64,000 bases of DNA, from assembly GCA_958510875.1 (NCBI GenBank), contig OY294068.1, positions 84,354,116 to 84,418,115 on the forward strand, in the 5' to 3' direction. Under the pieces are notes generated by a model that worked only from the letters and a program-made list of their open reading frames with translations, made no database searches and was not told the origin of the DNA. Below, one piece after another: positions 54,480 to 64,000 of the stretch (the first letter of the stretch is position 1; every line of letters begins with the position of its first letter). The position numbers and the translations under genes were made by a program. The DNA comes from Endomychus coccineus. Lineage: Eukaryota; Arthropoda; Insecta; Coleoptera; Endomychidae.

Positions 54480-56415
54480 TGTAACAAATAGTTATTATTT
54501 AGAATATTATGTAGTAGATAGGTACTCCCTAAATTCCTTTCTGGTCATAAACCTTGAAATTGATCGGAAAAAATATTAAACCCATGTAACATCTTTCATG
54601 TAAAGACTAATTATTTGTTTCACCAGATCTGGGAAGAAAGATTTTCATGACATTCGCAATTTGTTACTATATACATTATATTATTTTTCCTTTTCCAACA
54701 TTGAATAAGTCGATACCTACGTTACCATAGAAATAAAATGAAATTCAAAAACATACTCTCGCATGTAGTCTAGTCAGTATTTGAAATAGTTTGAAATGAG
54801 TATCGAAATAATGCACTTTACTTTGAACCTTGAGAAAAAAATTAAGTACTTCACAGCTTATTCAAAATTTCGTGTCTATTGTAAAAATAGAAATGTTTGT
54901 TTCTTAGCGATCCATGTTTTTTGGATCATCAACATTGTAGTGGATTCTTCTCTAGGCCTTATGAGAATTGAAGAGCGCGCCAGTATTGGATTTAGATAAT
55001 ATTGTTTAATTGTGATAGTACCCGATTCAGAATTAAATTGTTGTAGAATGAAAACTGAGATATCGCGCTGAAAGTGAATGATGGTAGTTTATCGACTCTC
55101 AGCTATATTGAAGCGAATTACAGGTTTTCTAATGGCACATGTCAGGAAAATTTATTGTTTGAACTGTGATGGATAATTATGTAATATAAAGTGATTGTTT
55201 TCTGTAGTAAAATAATCGATATATGAACGGTGTAATCGTTGAATTCATTACCTGAGGTAATTGCAATCTTGTTATTTTCTAATGTGAATAAAAAAATAAA
55301 ATTTAATTTTAAATGAGGTTCAAATTGTATTTTATTCTCATTGTACAATTGAATTTAATAGATAGTAACAAGTATTTTGTGTGACATTACAGTAGCTCGA
55401 TCACAGTATATTCTCCCCAGATTAATTTTTAAACAAGGTCGCGATTGAGCTAAGGGACCTTATTCGTTTCGACAGAACGTCGAAGTTGAATCTTTCATTA
55501 TAGAGATTTCGAGACAATTTTCAGAACATAATTATATCATCCTCAACCAGTGTGTTTGGTGAAGCAGAGACCTTTTCTGATGTAGAGTCTGATACTTCTT
55601 TTTGATTATCTTATGTAGATACTGATTTCTTTTAGAATCTTCCGACTGCATTATTTTGCTCCTTTCGCTAAAGTTTCCTTGCCCTTTGAGGCAAGATATT
55701 CATTACTTACTGCTGTTTTCCTGTGATGTTCTCACAACTGGAAACTTCGGATAAGCCTAAATTGACTCAATGCTAGAAATATCAAGTTCATGCATCATAG
55801 CTAGGAATTTATGGAATGAATACAGCTTTTGATCATTATTCATAGATGCATTTATTCAAGGAACGCGTCAGCTACTGCATTATCTTATCCAGACATATAA
55901 ATTATTTCATATTTGAAAGGAGAAATTCCCAATTACCGTATTTGAATTTTACTGTTCTTGATTTTACTAGTGTTCAATATCAAACATGAATGCCACTGAT
56001 CGCCGACCAATAATAAGACTACTATAGAAAATGCTTCTTTTTCCACATATTTATTTGGACCTCATGATTTATTTTAGTATCCAAAGAAATCCAAAATAAA
56101 ACGAAAATTGTGGAGTATTTGTCTTTTGCCTTTCTTAAATTGTTATATATACTCATTCCTAGGTTCTAGAAATTTGTTCCAACGCATTTTTTGTAATATG
56201 GAGTTTTTGGCTGACTGTACTATTGAACTTTATGAAAGTTCCATTACGTAGACCGTGAGGTACATTGCGAACAAATGCTAGTCGAATATTATCATATTTT
56301 GATTCAAAGTTTAATTTGTTATTTCGAATTAATAATCAGCGATAAATATTATATCATGTTTATATATTTGATCTCTGGCCTCATTGTCAGTTTTGCTCAA
56401 TTTCGCATGCACGTA
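54480..56415. other. No gene recognised
   Basis: A+T-rich sequence upstream of the calbindin ATG exon. It should contain or lead to the 5' UTR exon and promoter, but I see no distinctive promoter, conserved block or repeat. The same applies to 56880-59190. Confidence 0.3.
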
Positions 56416-56420
56416 ACAAC

Positions 56421-56492
56421 ATGCCCCGTGGTAATGATGTGAATGTAGTGGTTCTGACTGTTGCCGTAGTGGTTATATACGCACTTATCCAG
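56421..56492 (+). CDS. Possible first coding exon of an unidentified membrane or secreted protein
   Basis: ATG in context acaacATGCC, then MPRGNDVNVVVLTVAVVVIY followed by ALIQ, ending at a good donor (CAG/gtaagatg). A short polar N-terminus followed by about 16 hydrophobic residues looks like a signal anchor or signal peptide. No second exon in phase 0 was found, and the reading frame beyond the donor continues another 38 codons without meaning. Could be chance. Confidence 0.25.
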
Positions 56493-56675
56493 GTAAGATG
56501 TCTGAAAACAGATTGCATTTTATCCTCTTTAGAATTAAATTGTTCGCAAAACACATCACTAATTGGAATTCTCAAGTTGAATAGAACTCTGAATACTAGA
56601 ACAATCTAGAGACACGAAATTAAGATGAATTTAATAAACGATGTATTACCATTTATTTGTATCGTCTCAATTTCA

Positions 56676-56678
<3 letters not shown>

Positions 56679-56735
<57 letters not shown>

Positions 56736-56797
56736 TCTCTCTCTCTTCCTCTTTCTCTTTCTCTCTCTCCCACTCTCTTTCTCTCAATTTTCTAATT
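56679..56797 (+). repeat. (TC)n microsatellite
   Basis: Nearly uninterrupted CT dinucleotides, with a few CCC and TTT interruptions towards the right end. The ORF across it (Ser-Leu repeats) is an artefact. Confidence 0.97.
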
Positions 56798-59191
56798 TCT
56801 TCTCCGAAGCCCATCTAATTTCATTTATGTATGGTATAAATATTTATCATTCTATAGCGACATTGTTTAACGTATAGATGGATGAACACTTTCAAGTATC
56901 GAAAATAAAATTCCATGATAATGATCGTTTCCAGATTATTCATGGCATGAATTAAAATTTTTGTATGTTCACGTAGATGCATGATTCGCTGATATGAATT
57001 TATAGTTCGAAACTTTAAACTTTCATCTGGAACCTCTAACACAAGCTAGCCGTGAACAAAATTTCAAATAGAATGAAAATAGTCAGATTCATGATGGCAA
57101 TAATGAACAGTACGAAAAGAATATTATGAATCAAAATATCTTCATCGAATGCTTGCATTTCTATTTCCGAGAACAGGGCGCAACCTCTACAGAGCTGAAA
57201 CCCGGACAATATTGCTCCTGCAGAGATATGTAGATAAATGTCAATTGCTCTCAATTTTTGTCCATAAAATGTAAGGTTTCAAGTTGTTTGCGAAACTCGT
57301 TCAAACACATGCTTTTTCTGGAAAAAAAGTACAACTTCAATCGTAAATAACTCAATAACGATGTACAGTGTAATTTACTTAGAAACATACGAGTAGAGGT
57401 GAAGTGCACCTCTGGGGAAAAAGCGCACCCTTGGCCATCCCTTAAATTTTCCCCAGGTTTCATAATAAGAATCAGTGGAAGTTCGCAAAATTCAGAGGTG
57501 AAGAAAGCTGTCATTGACTGGACTAATTATAATTTTCATGGATCTCATACTTTCTGATTTGCATCGTTCTATGTTTTTGACGAGACAACCAATCACTCCT
57601 CATGGCTCACCTGGCAGAGATAATTTGGGTGAAAGATTACCGCAACAGATTTGATTCGTTGATTCTTATCGGAATGGCTCAAAAAATGTCACATTGTCGT
57701 GATATGTTATGAAAAAAAGCTAGAGACGCATATACCCAAGAATATAAGGGAACTATTTTACGAGAAATATTTGTTCATTTATCATTGTGCCAGAGCCTCC
57801 AAAAAAATTGCTTTCAATAGTCGATTCTAGTGATAAAAATGTGAAATTAGAAATAAAGTATCATAATTTCTGCAACTATGAATCTTATAATTCAAATTGA
57901 TTATATGAGTAGGTACTCCATGAATAATAATGAGTGGTTTTCCTATAAAATTCAGAAAATGCATTACATTTTAAAAATCTGTTATGATCTGTTCTGCGAT
58001 ATCTTCGTCATTATCATTGCCAAAATCAATTTTATGATCAAGATATACAATAAGAAAACAAATTATTGCGAGCTTCCACCCGTTCGTTAGATAATTAGCT
58101 TTCCCTCCTACATTCGAAGCATTGAGATTAGCCAATTTTTGGCCTGTGAATCAGTCATATGTTTCAAAAGTACCCGAAAACTTAGGTAGGTTTTCAGCTT
58201 AGGCAATTGTTTTACGAATTTCTGACTGGCGGCGAGGTTCGAGATACGTAATAGTAATCTGGACCAACTAGACCGGTAATCTCGTTCCCGGTGGAAAACA
58301 AATTTTCATCTAAGCATACGTTTTGAACATGATACAGTCATCATTTGCAGATCAACGGATAGTGATTGGTTACTACGAGGAGGAAACTAGACAATGTGCG
58401 AATTTTCGATTCCGTACGTACAATCAGCTACAACCAACCATTTTCTTTCTGAATTCCGGTTCAGCGAACACTAATACAAAAGATAAGAAGAAATTGAGAA
58501 TAAACTGTCGAAGTATTCGGAGCGTCTAGGTTGACCATTGCAACATTTTTCAAGTGGAGCAATTTTCTAATTTTCATATCATTCAGATAATTTTCTCTTC
58601 TTTCTTGAGATTCATTCATTCCACCCAAATTGTTAATACTATATATCACTTCCTTTATTTATCTAAACTCCGTTTGGATACTTCAATATTGCATAATTGC
58701 AGAATCACGAAGGAGATTTTTGTTTTGGAGATATTGATATGATAATTAGAATGCAACCTACGGATACTAATTGAAAAATGTATATTAGAGGAACATAATT
58801 AATCTATAAATTTGGCTGAAGTATTATTCAAATATTTCCATCATCAGCCAGGTACTGTTAATAACTAATAATCACAAAGAACGGCTAATCTACGATCTCC
58901 ATCGGAAAGAAGTCGATAAAAACCTACTGATAACTTCATTCTTACAACATTTTTCTCCATATGGAAGCAATGGCTGCTATTTGCAATCAAAATTTAAGCA
59001 TATGTGCCTTATGAACACTGACACAATTATTCTCTCAGATCTTTACTATCGACACTAACGGTTTTCATAGGTATATAGTTATTTCTTGTCACCAGAAAAG
59101 AAGGAATTTGCATTTGGTATGTGCTGATGATCAAATTTGAACATGAATCTTACTTTCATGTAGTCTCCTTGGAATTACTGACTCGATAATA

Positions 59192-59589
59192 TGAGGGCAA
59201 GGTGAAAAGTCCCTGATAACGCCAGAGCTGTTGTATCGATTCGACGCCGATTTGAAGTTAAACCGGCGAAACTTGACAAAGAAAAAAGTGCTTTCCTATC
59301 AAGACAACGCACCGCCGCACAGATCCACAGTCGCAATTGCAAAATTACATAAATTACGATACGAATTGGTTCGTCATCCACCATATTCTCCAGAATTGGC
59401 TTCGTGCGATTTTATCTATTTCCAAACTTGGAGAAATGACCCGGCGGAAAGAGATTTGGCTCCATCTATGAGGTCATCGTTGAAACAAACGCTTATTTTG
59501 AAGAATTAACGAAATCGTATTATTTGGAAGGGGTCGATAAATTAGAAAAACGTTGGAGAAGTATATATTGAGAAATAAAATAAGTTTTG
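59192..59589 (+). mobile_element. mariner element with large internal deletion
   Basis: Left terminal repeat tgagggcaaggtgaaaagtc next to TA at 59190, then a direct jump into the transposase second half: YRFDADLKLNRRNLTKKKVL, SYQDNAPPHRSTVAIAKLHK, RHPPYSPELASCDF, ending gagaaataaaataag. The N-terminal domain and first catalytic Asp are deleted. The right terminal repeat is lost where the MITE at 59591 is inserted. Same family as 53276-54472 and 36166-39700. Confidence 0.85.
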
Positions 59590-59590
59590 A

Positions 59591-59709
59591 ACACGGTCGT
59601 ATAGACAGGTCTGGAAACTCGAGGCTGTTTCCTATCTGAGCAGTGAGTCGCTTACGCGTCCAAGTGCGCGTAGTACCAAAAGTCGTCACGTAGGGATATA
59701 CGACCGTGT
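59591..59709. mobile_element. MITE copy 2 (119 bp)
   Basis: Terminal repeats acacggtcgtata and tatacgaccgtgt (13 bp exact). Interior acaggtctggaaactcgagg then ctgtttcctat matches copy 1. Shorter by 27 bp in the centre. Inserted at the end of a mariner. Confidence 0.8.
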
Positions 59710-59808
59710 GCGTCACGTAAGAGTATCATCTTGATCTCTATGAAGAGTATTCTGTGACATTTGACAGTTAACTTGTAAACAGAAGGAATACCTGCGTTTT
59801 CAGCAAGA

Positions 59809-59943
59809 ATGAAACTGCATTGTGCCTAAATGCAATACGGGGTACAAAAGTGCAAAACAAAAAACTTCTGTTTTTAAAGTGCCGAAAGATGCAGAAATGC
59901 GAAAAGAGTGGATGCCTGCGATTCCGGGAAGAAATCGTTTCAA
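59809..59943 (+). pseudogene. THAP zinc-finger fragment
   Basis: Frame starting at 59814 reads CIVPKCNTGYKSAKQKTSVF then KVPKDAEMRKEWMPAIPGRN, ending at a stop. C-x3-4-C, the conserved Trp and the FKVP box are typical of the THAP DNA-binding domain used by P-element transposases and host proteins. No start codon in frame; second half of the finger (C..H) absent. Orphan fragment. Confidence 0.6.
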
Positions 59944-60197
59944 CTCGTTATAAGGAACATTTTGCCCTTATAAAGAAAAATGATAGTGAAAAATCAGCGA
60001 TAGCCGAATATATTTTAAATACAGGTCACACCATTTCTCAAGAAAATTTATCACTTTTAAAACACAGTACAGACAAATGTCTAGGTAATTTAGAAGGGAT
60101 GGAAATGTATAAACAAAAAAGCAATTTTCTAAATTTCGATTTATCTCCAGCTGACGGTAGCCCTTTGTTCACATTATTATCCCTAAATAGTATTTAA
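59930..60197 (+). pseudogene. Penelope-like element C-terminal fragment
   Basis: Reads FREEIVSTRYKEHFALIKKN, SEKSAIAEYILNTGHTISQE, NLSLLKHSTDKCLGNLEGME, MYKQKSNFLNFDLS. It ends NSI-stop. The R..EH......KSA.AEH.L..GH pattern is the C-terminal part of the GIY-YIG endonuclease tail in Penelope-like elements. It is fused out of frame to the THAP fragment and followed 30 bases later by a hammerhead-like motif. Confidence 0.65.
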
Positions 60198-60224
60198 ATA
60201 GGCACATTTTGATTTATAATTTAG

Positions 60225-60284
60225 TTTACTCTGATGATGGCTACTTGGTAGCCGAAAGATACTTTAATAGCATTTTTAGTGGAT
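60225..60284 (+). ncRNA. Hammerhead ribozyme-like motif (canonical core)
   Basis: TTTACT (60225-60230), CTGATGA (60231-60237), stem II GGCTA-cttg-GTAGCC, GAAA (60254-60257). Then AAAGAT (from 60255) can pair with ATTTTT (60272-60277) as stem III. AGTGGA (60278-60283) can pair with TTTACT as stem I, using two G-U pairs. That gives a type-I layout with predicted cleavage after U60277. The position just 3' of a Penelope-like coding end fits reports of hammerheads in these elements. Activity not shown. Confidence 0.55.
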
Positions 60285-60699
60285 AAGGGTGTGGTTTTAA
60301 ATATTGTTAATTAGTTCATTGTATTTGTTTATTATTAAGTATGTATAATTTAAAGTAAGTGATATTTCCTATTCTTGTTTAAGTTAGTTATAAGTTATGG
60401 CTCATGCCCCTCCATTATTACCACTCTCAACCCGGATTTACCCTCTTGTCGAGGAACCAGGTAGAAAATGTAGTTAAGAAAAGATGTAGCAGCCTGCTAG
60501 TACAGTTTTTAAAACCTCTTGAAAGAGTCCAAAATTATCTATTTAAATAAATGTTATTGTTTGAAAACAGTTTTAATTAATCCAGAAAAGACCCATGAAA
60601 ATACAGTCCACTCGATCGATTGATGGTGAAAACGAAACATTGGTCCTACGATACCGGATGCGAAAATAATTAAGATTTCCTGCCACGTGATGATGTTTG

Positions 60700-61081
60700 A
60701 TGTTTGAATGCAGTTGGCGACGATTATTTTCTGATATAAATGTGAGTTCCTTTGTTATCCTTTAGATTTGTGTATGTATTCAATTTGTTTAAAAGGGTTT
60801 ACAGATTCTTCAGGGTTAAGATTGTTTCTCGATGCTTTATTATTACATGATTAATATAATATGATTTATTAATGCTTCTGGATTTACTTAAATAGTTTAT
60901 AGATGATAAATTGATATATAGAGGCTGATTAGATTGATGATATAGATTTGAATAATGATTCACAGATACGTTTGTTTATAAAGTTTATTACTTTAATTTA
61001 AGATTTGATTATAAGATTAACAGTTTTTCTGTTGATTATTTAAAATTGAGATTTGTAGTAAATGAATTACGTTTAATCAAA
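60700..61081 (+). promoter_or_regulatory. BEL/Pao LTR end, primer-binding site and leader
   Basis: TGGCGACGATTATTTTC at 60715 is positioned like the primer-binding site after a BEL LTR (compare TGGCGACCG after the LTR at 12889). The LTR would thus end near 60712. Its left limit is not resolved, since the second LTR is off the window. Leader of about 370 nt precedes the ATG. Confidence 0.5.
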
Positions 61082-64000
61082 ATGGATGCCTTGATTAGGA
61101 AAAGGGGTTGCATTAAAAGCAAACTAACCACTCTTTCAAAATCAGTAGATTTATTATATGATCAGATAAAAGTTGATAGAAATCAAGATATTGAAAAGAT
61201 TACGATGTTAGAATTGAAAATTGAGAGACTAAAACATATTATTGTTGAATTCGATCAAGTTCAAAATGAAATCGAAAATGAGTGCGATGAGCAATTATTG
61301 AATGAACAGTTAGAAGAGAGGGAGTCATTTTGTGATAAATATGAAACTATTTTGGCGAGAACAGCATGTTTATTAAAAAGTAGATCTGATTCTGATCTAG
61401 CGCCACCTTCTCAAGCTGCTCAATCAAAAAAGCTACCTATTAAATTACCTGTTATAGACTTGCCACATTTTGATGGCTCGTATGAAGGATGGTTAAATTT
61501 CAAAGATATATATCAGTCCTTAATTCACGAAAATGTAGAAATTAACGATATACAAAAATTTCATTATTTACGAGCAAGTCTCAATCCCTCAGCTTTCAAA
61601 ATTATAGGGTCTGTTGAATTATCAGCAAGTAATTATGAAGTAGCTTGGAGTATGTTATGCAATAGATTTGATAAAAAGATGTTATTAGTGTCTACACATA
61701 TCCAAGGATTGTTTGAGATACCATTGATTAGAAAGGATTCATTTGTAGAGTTGCGAGAATTGATAGATACTTTGTTCAAACATTTGGGTGCATTGAATAA
61801 TCTGAATGTAGATACTAAAAATTGGGATTTGTTGTTAATATATATTGTCAATTCAAAACTAGATAAAACTACCCAGTCCGAATGGGAAAAGATGAAAAAG
61901 ATGAAAAAGAATGAATTTCCCACATTAAATGAATTTACTACGTTTATATCAGATAGAGCTGATACAATTGAATCAATAGCTTATAACGTTAATAAAGATA
62001 TTAGTAAATTCAAAGGTCATGCAGATGTTAAACAAAAATCAACTAAAAGTTTTCTTAGTAATCAGAGTAGTTCATATAAGATAATTAAATGCAACTTTTG
62101 TAGCAAGACAGGTCATAAAATTTATACTTGCAAGATGTTCATTGATTTAGATGTTTCCGAACGCGTGAAACGTATTAATGATTTGAAATTGTGCCACAAT
62201 TGTTTATGTAAAGACCATAGTGCAAATTCGTGCAAGTCAAAACCTTGTTTTTCATGCAACCAAAAGCATAGTAGATTACTACACACAGATGTTGAGACAA
62301 GGGTCGCATTTACAAGCACACTCAAATCTCATGTCCTTTTACCTACTGCGAAGGTTTTCGTTGTTGATTTTTATGGCAATAAACACGTTTGTTATGCTGT
62401 ATTAGATTCTGGTTCCCAGTCTAATTTTGTTACACAAAATCTCGTTTCGAAACTGAATTTACATCAAACAAACATAGATATTTCAGTTTCAGGTATCGGT
62501 TCAGGAATTACTATTGATAAAAAATGTATCGTAAATGCACAATCTATGATCAACGATTTCTGTTTGAATTTGGATTGCTTAGTTTTACCCAAAATTACTG
62601 ACTATTTACCTAGCCAGTATTTAGATATTTCAAGTTTAAAAATGCCGACAAACATTATGTTGGCGAATCCTGAATTTTATGAGCCCAATAATATAGATTT
62701 GTTGATAGGGGTCTCGACCTTTTGGGACGCTTTAAAATCTCACAAAATAGTTCTAGGTAAAGGTTTAGTTCTACAACAAACCATATTCGGTTATATTGTT
62801 GGCGGCAATTTGCCAGATGTCTCTACAGATTCGAAAGAAACCAAATGTTTATTATCGGTAGATTTCGTAAACTTAAATCAATCATTACAAAAATTCTGGA
62901 TGGTTGAACAGATTGATGAGAAATGTAAATTATCTAATGATGATCTGAAATGTGAAAACATATTTAAGGAGACATTCTCGCGAGATCTAAACGGTAGATT
63001 TATTGTTAAAATACCGTTAAAACATGACGTTACTAGTTTAGGGAATTCAAAAGAATTAGCTGTAAAAAAGCTAATGTCTCTTGAAAGAAAGTTTGAAAAG
63101 TTTCCACATTTTGAAATAGATTATAAGGATTTTATGCGTGAGTATTTGGAAATGGGACATATGAGTTTAATTAATGACGATGTTGATAAAAAAATATCAT
63201 ATTTTATGCCCCATCATTTAGTTATGAAAGAAGATAGCCTCACAACCCGCGCTAGAGTTGTATTCAACGGTTCAGCTCCGACATCAAATGGAGTTTCATT
63301 AAATGACATTCAATATGTAGGTCCCCAAATTTTGAGTAGTTTATTTAATATATTGATCAAATTTAGACAATTTCCGTATGTAGTTTCATCGGACATAACG
63401 AAAATGTACCGACAAGTCTTAATTGATCGTGAGGACAGGTGTCTTCAGAGAATTGTTTGGAGATTTGATAAGTCGGAAAACATTAAAGTATTCGAACTAA
63501 ATACGGTTACCTATGGCACCGCGAGTGCACCTTACCTAGCAATGAGGTGTTTACACCAACTTGCCGATGAATTTAGAGATGAATTTCCTGTTGCAAGTCA
63601 AATGATATTAGAGAATTTCTATGTAGATGATTTTATAGCTGGATTTTCAGATGAAAGGGATGCAATTGAAATTTGTAATCAGATTTCTTATATTTTGAGT
63701 ACGGGATGTTTTGTTTTAAATAAATGGCGGTCTAATAGTGCACATATTTTAAACAATTTTCAATCAATAAATAAAACCACAGAAACTCTTAAAATATGTG
63801 ACAAAGATACAAAATGTTTAGGTATACAATGGTGTTGTACAAACGATCATTTATCATTTAAATTCACTGATGATGAACAGATAACAGAAAAATGCACAAA
63901 ACGAAGTATATTGTCACAAATTTCGAAGTTATATGATCCGTTAGGTTTATTATCACCTTGTATAATAATTGCTAAAAGGTTAATTCAAAGATTATGGTCG
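61082..64000 (+). CDS. BEL/Pao retrotransposon gag-pol polyprotein (runs off window)
   Basis: Open from ATG 61082 to the last base, 973 codons with no stop or frameshift. Order: helical acidic gag N-terminus (residues 1-115), LPVIDLPHFDGSYEGWLNFK (about 128; gag domain), zinc knuckle CNFCSKTGHKIYTC (from residue 337) and cysteine/histidine knuckles CHNC, CFSCNQKH. Aspartic protease LDSGSQSNFV (Asp442) follows. The reverse transcriptase begins about residue 690 and has the catalytic box FYVDDF (YVDD at residues 847-850). RNase H, integrase and 3' LTR would lie to the right. Single-frame gag-pol is usual for this group. Unlike every other element here it looks undamaged, so it is probably young. 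It encodes self-propagation by RNA intermediate; I see no envelope gene within the window. Confidence 0.92.
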   Translation, partial: MDALIRKRGCIKSKLTTLSKSVDLLYDQIKVDRNQDIEKITMLELKIERLKHIIVEFDQVQNEIENECDEQLLNEQLEERESFCDKYETILARTACLLKSRSDSDLAPPSQAAQSKKLPIKLPVIDLPHFDGSYEGWLNFKDIYQSLIHENVEINDIQKFHYLRASLNPSAFKIIGSVELSASNYEVAWSMLCNRFDKKMLLVSTHIQGLFEIPLIRKDSFVELRELIDTLFKHLGALNNLNVDTKNWDLLLIYIVNSKLDKTTQSEWEKMKKMKKNEFPTLNEFTTFISDRADTIESIAYNVNKDISKFKGHADVKQKSTKSFLSNQSSSYKIIKCNFCSKTGHKIYTCKMFIDLDVSERVKRINDLKLCHNCLCKDHSANSCKSKPCFSCNQKHSRLLHTDVETRVAFTSTLKSHVLLPTAKVFVVDFYGNKHVCYAVLDSGSQSNFVTQNLVSKLNLHQTNIDISVSGIGSGITIDKKCIVNAQSMINDFCLNLDCLVLPKITDYLPSQYLDISSLKMPTNIMLANPEFYEPNNIDLLIGVSTFWDALKSHKIVLGKGLVLQQTIFGYIVGGNLPDVSTDSKETKCLLSVDFVNLNQSLQKFWMVEQIDEKCKLSNDDLKCENIFKETFSRDLNGRFIVKIPLKHDVTSLGNSKELAVKKLMSLERKFEKFPHFEIDYKDFMREYLEMGHMSLINDDVDKKISYFMPHHLVMKEDSLTTRARVVFNGSAPTSNGVSLNDIQYVGPQILSSLFNILIKFRQFPYVVSSDITKMYRQVLIDREDRCLQRIVWRFDKSENIKVFELNTVTYGTASAPYLAMRCLHQLADEFRDEFPVASQMILENFYVDDFIAGFSDERDAIEICNQISYILSTGCFVLNKWRSNSAHILNNFQSINKTTETLKICDKDTKCLGIQWCCTNDHLSFKFTDDEQITEKCTKRSILSQISKLYDPLGLLSPCIIIAKRLIQRLWS

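Noticed and set aside
56641..56877. ORF over the CT microsatellite
   Set aside because: Ser-Leu dipeptide translation of a dinucleotide repeat, not a gene.
58323..58529. ORF with acceptor-like ttgcag and donor-like gtacgtac as a second exon for the 56.4-kb candidate
   Set aside because: Phase does not match (reading from the 56492 donor hits a stop after three codons).
1..64000. CRISPR arrays, operons, riboswitches or bacterial signals
   Set aside because: None seen; spliced genes, Pol III tRNAs and arthropod transposons mark this as animal nuclear DNA.

Overview
The window is nuclear DNA from an insect: A+T rich, spliced genes with large introns, and crowded with arthropod-type transposable elements (mariner, BEL/Pao, Ty3/gypsy, hAT, Penelope, non-LTR). 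A beetle is my guess from the repeat flavour, but that is weak inference.

One conserved host protein-coding gene organises the window. Eight coding exons on the minus strand, from 52976 down to 5282, join without a frame break into 220 residues of a six-EF-hand calcium buffer, the calbindin-32/Cbp53E (calbindin/calretinin/secretagogin) family. The ATG exon is at 52.8-53.0 kb, the next exons at 32.0, 30.1, 21.4 and 18.7-19.0 kb, and the last visible exon at 5.3 kb. About 90 C-terminal residues (EF-hands 5 and 6) are not found and probably lie left of base 1. Introns range from 55 bp to 20.7 kb. A strong acceptor just before the ATG exon implies a 5' UTR exon to the right. Two identical-type tRNA-His(GTG) genes sit in opposite orientation in intron 1 (40.3 and 46.6 kb).

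Almost everything else is mobile DNA. 0-5 kb: MULE relic, DDE-transposase relic. 5.3-18.7 kb (intron 7): a 4.45-kb DNA transposon with long terminal inverted repeats and a CXC-motif protein (7.67-12.12 kb), a MULE-like relic, and an LTR-bounded, internally deleted BEL/Pao element (12.67-16.46 kb) carrying a 246-bp hairpin insertion. 19.0-30.1 kb: a second fragment of the CXC transposon, non-LTR relics, a 3.3-kb head-to-head palindrome of two Penelope-like ends, and a hAT relic. 32.1-52.8 kb (intron 1): two non-LTR relics, a mariner split by a 2.4-kb foldback element, two Ty3/gypsy relics, a hAT relic, another non-LTR 3' end and a BEL integrase relic. 53-64 kb (upstream of the ATG exon): two more mariners, a MITE, a THAP/Penelope fragment with a hammerhead-like motif, and a BEL/Pao element whose gag-pol frame is open for 973 codons to the window edge.

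The most unusual signal is a set of hammerhead-ribozyme-like cores (CUGANGA or near, a stem-loop, then GAAA) in or near Penelope-type sequence. They lie at 13.3, 21.6, 24.7, 27.8 and 60.2 kb, and three of the sites are diverging head-to-head pairs. The palindromic architecture (Penelope palindrome, foldback element, hairpin insertion, long-TIR transposon) is the second theme. I see no convincing operon-like or wholly new protein system; the novelty is in the repeat structures.
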